In this document: positions 6,654-9,087 of the stretch, piece after piece
How positions within the stretch are numbered: position 1 is the stretch's first letter
How the letters are laid out: each line of letters begins with the position of its first letter
From: Methanomicrobiales archaeon
GTDB taxonomy: Archaea > Halobacteriota > Methanomicrobia > Methanomicrobiales > Methanoculleaceae
Direction of reading: 5' to 3'
NCBI GenBank assembly: GCA_012521035.1
Contig: JAAYND010000014.1
Coordinates: forward strand, 1 to 9,087
Length of the DNA stretch: 9,087 nucleotides
Position numbers and translations under genes: made by a program
Notes under the pieces: generated by a model
The model's database searches: none
Told to the model about the DNA's origin: nothing
Seen by the model: the letters and a program-made list of their open reading frames with translations, nothing else

Positions 6654-7726
6654 GCGTCCGTCGCATAGGCCTTGTCGCAAAGAAAGAGATCTTCGGGCTC
6701 TCCGCCGAGAAGACGATCATATTTGCCATACTCCTGCAGGTCTTCATCGCTATGTTCTCATCGTTCTTGATGGTCGGGCTCACCACCATGTACGACCCCG
6801 AGGCGCTTGAGGGCTACTCGACGGTCACCTATGGTATCGGTTACGCCGGGGCAGACTCACCGCTCATCGATTCGTTCAGGAAGCGCGACGATCTGGTGCT
6901 CTACCGGATGGATCTCGATCAGGCGCTCGCCACGCTCCGTGAGCGAAAGGTTGCGGCTGTGGTTTTTGTTCCCGATACCCCGCCTGATGCGGAGGGGCCG
7001 GTCACGGTCACGCTCTACCTCATCAAAAACGACATCCAGTCGAGCATCATCAACGTCAAACTCAAGGAAGTGCTCCAGGATTATGAGCGAGAACTGCGGG
7101 AAGTCAGGGCAGACCGGATGACCTCTTTCCCGGTCTACCTGAACTTCCCCGAAGCTGGAGGTGCGGAGAACTTCTTTGAGTTCGTCTACGGCCTCCTCAT
7201 ACCGATGCTCGTCTTCCTCCCGGCGATCATATCGTCGGCCCTGATCATCGACCTCATCACCGAGGAGTACCAGCGAAAGACCCTTGAGACGCTTATATCG
7301 ACGCCGGTCACGTTCACCGAGATGATATGGGGGAAGATCACCGCCTGTGCCGTCCTGGTCCCGGTCCAGGCCGGCGCCTGGCTCTTCCTCCTCGGGGCAA
7401 ACGGTATCGCGGTCCGGGGTGCCGTCGCGATCATCCTCCACGCCTCGGTGGGCGGGCTCTTCCTCATCCTGCTCGGGGCTCTTGTCGCGCTCCATTACCG
7501 GGAGCGGACGAGCGCCCAGTTCATATTCTCGACAGCGCTCGTCGTGGTCTTCCTCTTCGTCATGGCCGTCCCCTATAACCCCTTGAACCTCATGGTCAGG
7601 CTGGCGGTGGATACTGCCGGGCCCATCCACTGGCTGATCCTCCTGCTTGTTGCGGGCGTAACAGCGCTCTCTGGATGGTTCGTGACGGTCTATGCGCGGC
7701 GGGTCGGGGAGGCAGGGGCCGCCTGA
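6650..7726 (+). CDS. ABC-2 type permease (NatB-like), second membrane subunit
   Basis: This 358-residue integral membrane protein is a second, different permease for the same exporter. TM1 is about residues 22-44. An extracytoplasmic domain of about 130 residues follows (45-178), beginning with a strand pattern (YGIGYAGADSPLIDSF) like that in the first permease. Five hydrophobic segments then span roughly 180-200, 230-250, 257-281, 290-306 and 326-348. The coupling signature TEEYQRKTLETLISTP (204-219) with GKI (228-230) is the counterpart of the signature in the partner permease. There is no protease-like extension. The start ATG overlaps the upstream TGA by 4 nt, so translation is probably coupled and the two subunits are likely made in equal amounts to form a heterodimeric channel. 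The gene ends 3 bp from the stop of the convergent radical SAM gene. Confidence 0.93.
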   Translation: MSVRRIGLVAKKEIFGLSAEKTIIFAILLQVFIAMFSSFLMVGLTTMYDPEALEGYSTVTYGIGYAGADSPLIDSFRKRDDLVLYRMDLDQALATLRERKVAAVVFVPDTPPDAEGPVTVTLYLIKNDIQSSIINVKLKEVLQDYERELREVRADRMTSFPVYLNFPEAGGAENFFEFVYGLLIPMLVFLPAIISSALIIDLITEEYQRKTLETLISTPVTFTEMIWGKITACAVLVPVQAGAWLFLLGANGIAVRGAVAIILHASVGGLFLILLGALVALHYRERTSAQFIFSTALVVVFLFVMAVPYNPLNLMVRLAVDTAGPIHWLILLLVAGVTALSGWFVTVYARRVGEAGAA

Positions 7727-7729
7727 GAC

Positions 7730-9037
7730 CTACGCCCGGGAGTATCTGAGGATGAGGTCGGTCGCCGCCCTGATATCCTGCCCCTGTTTTCTTGCTTCAG
7801 CGAGGTAGGCAGAGTAGACCTCATCGGTCACGAGGCGTATCTGCGGTCGGTAGATATCGGCGTGCATCATCAGGTCAAAGCACCGGGCCTCGCTCTCCGT
7901 CAGGTCAAGCGGCCGGTACTCGCCCGTGTGAGGGATAAACGCCGGGTTCTTCTCGCGCGGAGTCCTGACGACGAGGTCCGCAAGCGGTGTCCCGGGGATG
8001 GGCTCAGCGCTGCTCACAAAAACGTCGTCGAGATAGAGGTCTGCGATCAGGTCTTTTGTCGCCTGGTAATCCTTTCCGGTCTCCCCCGGGTAGCCGACGA
8101 TGAAGCTCCCCGCAACCTTGAGGTTATGCTCGCGGCATCGCTCCACCGCCTCCCGGACCTCCTGGGTGGTGGCGCCCTTGCCCATCAGACGGAGGACCCG
8201 GTCGCTCCCTGACTCTATCCCGAAGAAGACCCAGCCGATGGTATACTGCCTGATCGCATCCAGGATCTCATCGGTGATGCAGTCCACCCGGATATCGGGG
8301 GAGGAGACGTTGCGCGGCCCCATCACCTCCGCCATCCCGCGGAGGAGGGTGACGAAGGCCTCCGGGTTCATCTCCCCGTCGGAGGAGGCGTAGAGCGACC
8401 CGGTCCCCCCTGAGACCGAGAGCCGCGTTGCCCCTGCCGCCGCAAACGCCCTCACCTCCTCGATGATACTCTCAAGCGGCCGACTCCGGACCTTCCTCCC
8501 GAAGAACCGGGGCACCTGGCAGAATGTGCACCCGCCGATGCACCCCCGGTGGGTCTCGATGTAGGCGCTCGCGCCCCTGATGCTCTGGCTCCCGATATCC
8601 TCCGGGATCAGGGGGAGCGCTCGGTCGATCGATGCCGGCGGGGCGGGGGGTGTCACGACCACCCGGTCGCCGTCGGTGTAGGCGATCCCCGGAAGAGCAT
8701 CCGAGATACCTTCTGCGACGAGGCGGACCACTGTCTCCTCGCCCTCGCCGACCACCACCGCATCGGGCGCGAGCTCCCCGAGGACGATCTCCGGCGCCGC
8801 CGAGACCGGCCCCCCCACGTAGACCGTCCCGCCGTGCTCGCGGTGGGATCGCACCAGATCCCGGACGGCGGGGTCGAGGAGGTGCTGGGTTGAGTAGAGG
8901 CTCGCGAGCAGGAGGGAGTCAGCCGAGGCTATTGCCGTCCGCGTGAGGGATACCTGGTGGCCTGCGTCGCGGAGGACGCCGCCGATCAGCATGGCGCCGT
9001 AGGTGTAGATGCCGGGGGAGAAGATCGTGATATCCAT
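7730..9037 (-). CDS. B12-binding-domain-type radical SAM protein
   Basis: Complete 435-residue protein. Residues 1-130 look like a cobalamin-binding-type Rossmann domain: YTYGAMLIGGVLRDAGHQV (11-29), YVGGPVSAAPEIVLGE (73-88) and VVVGEGEETVVRL (93-105). No DxHxxG histidine is seen, as in many base-off radical SAM methylases. The radical SAM core has canonical Cys166, Cys170 and Cys173 in ETHRGCIGGCTFCQVPRFFG, SVSGGTGS (207-214) as the SAM-contact strand, FFGIESGSDR (271-280) and IVGYPGET (313-320). It resembles the methanogen families TIGR04013/TIGR04014 (MJ_1487/MJ_0865 types); which one I cannot decide. Cobalamin-dependent methylation of a protein or cofactor is the likely chemistry, by inference. 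ATG 9037 is chosen because a TATA box lies about 26 nt upstream and no Shine-Dalgarno is present; an in-frame GTG at 9085 would lie upstream of that promoter. Confidence 0.9.
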   Translation of the reverse strand: MDITIFSPGIYTYGAMLIGGVLRDAGHQVSLTRTAIASADSLLLASLYSTQHLLDPAVRDLVRSHREHGGTVYVGGPVSAAPEIVLGELAPDAVVVGEGEETVVRLVAEGISDALPGIAYTDGDRVVVTPPAPPASIDRALPLIPEDIGSQSIRGASAYIETHRGCIGGCTFCQVPRFFGRKVRSRPLESIIEEVRAFAAAGATRLSVSGGTGSLYASSDGEMNPEAFVTLLRGMAEVMGPRNVSSPDIRVDCITDEILDAIRQYTIGWVFFGIESGSDRVLRLMGKGATTQEVREAVERCREHNLKVAGSFIVGYPGETGKDYQATKDLIADLYLDDVFVSSAEPIPGTPLADLVVRTPREKNPAFIPHTGEYRPLDLTESEARCFDLMMHADIYRPQIRLVTDEVYSAYLAEARKQGQDIRAATDLILRYSRA

Positions 9038-9059
9038 GATTAAGAGTATCGGCAAAGCA

Positions 9060-9069
9060 GTATACAAAA
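9060..9069 (-). promoter_or_regulatory. TATA box for the right-hand radical SAM gene (leaderless mRNA likely)
   Basis: The minus strand reads TTTTGTATAC, centred about 26 nt upstream of ATG 9037. This puts the expected transcription start at or within a base or two of the start codon. The absence of a ribosome binding site agrees with a leaderless transcript. Confidence 0.5.
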
Positions 9070-9087
9070 TGTGAGGCTTTGCCACAC

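Noticed and set aside
6857..7630. Minus-strand open frame of 257 codons under the second permease
   Set aside because: Composition is extremely Asp/Glu/Arg-rich, the mirror image of hydrophobic membrane codons; no ribosome binding site or motif.
1..9087. CRISPR array, insertion sequence or integrase
   Set aside because: No spaced direct repeats, terminal inverted repeats, transposase or integrase motifs were seen in any part of the window.

Overview
The window looks like a GC-rich methanogenic archaeon of the Methanomicrobiales, probably close to Methanoculleus. Four observations support this: an MptE-type pterin diphosphokinase (methanopterin pathway), a tRNA gene with no encoded CCA, archaeal TATA-like boxes with short or absent leaders, and a TrkA-N/DHH protein and COG1031-type radical SAM protein of a kind typical of euryarchaea. 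The genus is inference; the archaeal assignment is solid.

Left part (1-3434, minus strand): a tightly overlapping three-gene cluster. In transcription order it encodes a TrkA-N + DHH/DHHA1 phosphoesterase, MptE (6-hydroxymethyl-7,8-dihydropterin pyrophosphokinase), and a radical SAM enzyme of the COG1031 type that runs off the left edge. The junctions are a 4-nt ATGA overlap and a 14-nt overlap, so translation is probably coupled. One TATA-like element at 3464-3470 can serve both this cluster and the oppositely oriented tRNA-Lys(CUU) at 3505-3577. About 300 bp with no convincing gene follow (3578-3877).

Centre (3878-7726): an ABC exporter cluster. The ATPase gene is on the minus strand. Two ABC-2/NatB-like permease genes are on the plus strand and overlap by ATGA. 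The divergent spacer (4766-4847) holds a perfect 12-bp palindrome. The first permease is the most interesting object here: its C-terminal third carries the motif series of PrsW-type intramembrane proteases (EExxK, FxxxE, H, HxxxN), making one polypeptide that is apparently half exporter subunit and half membrane protease. The likely complex is one ATPase dimer with two different membrane subunits. The substrate cannot be read from the sequence.

Right part (7730-9037, minus strand): a complete radical SAM protein with an N-terminal B12-binding-like fold and a canonical CX3CX2C motif. It is convergent with the second permease (3-bp gap) and is probably transcribed as a leaderless mRNA from a TATA box near 9062.
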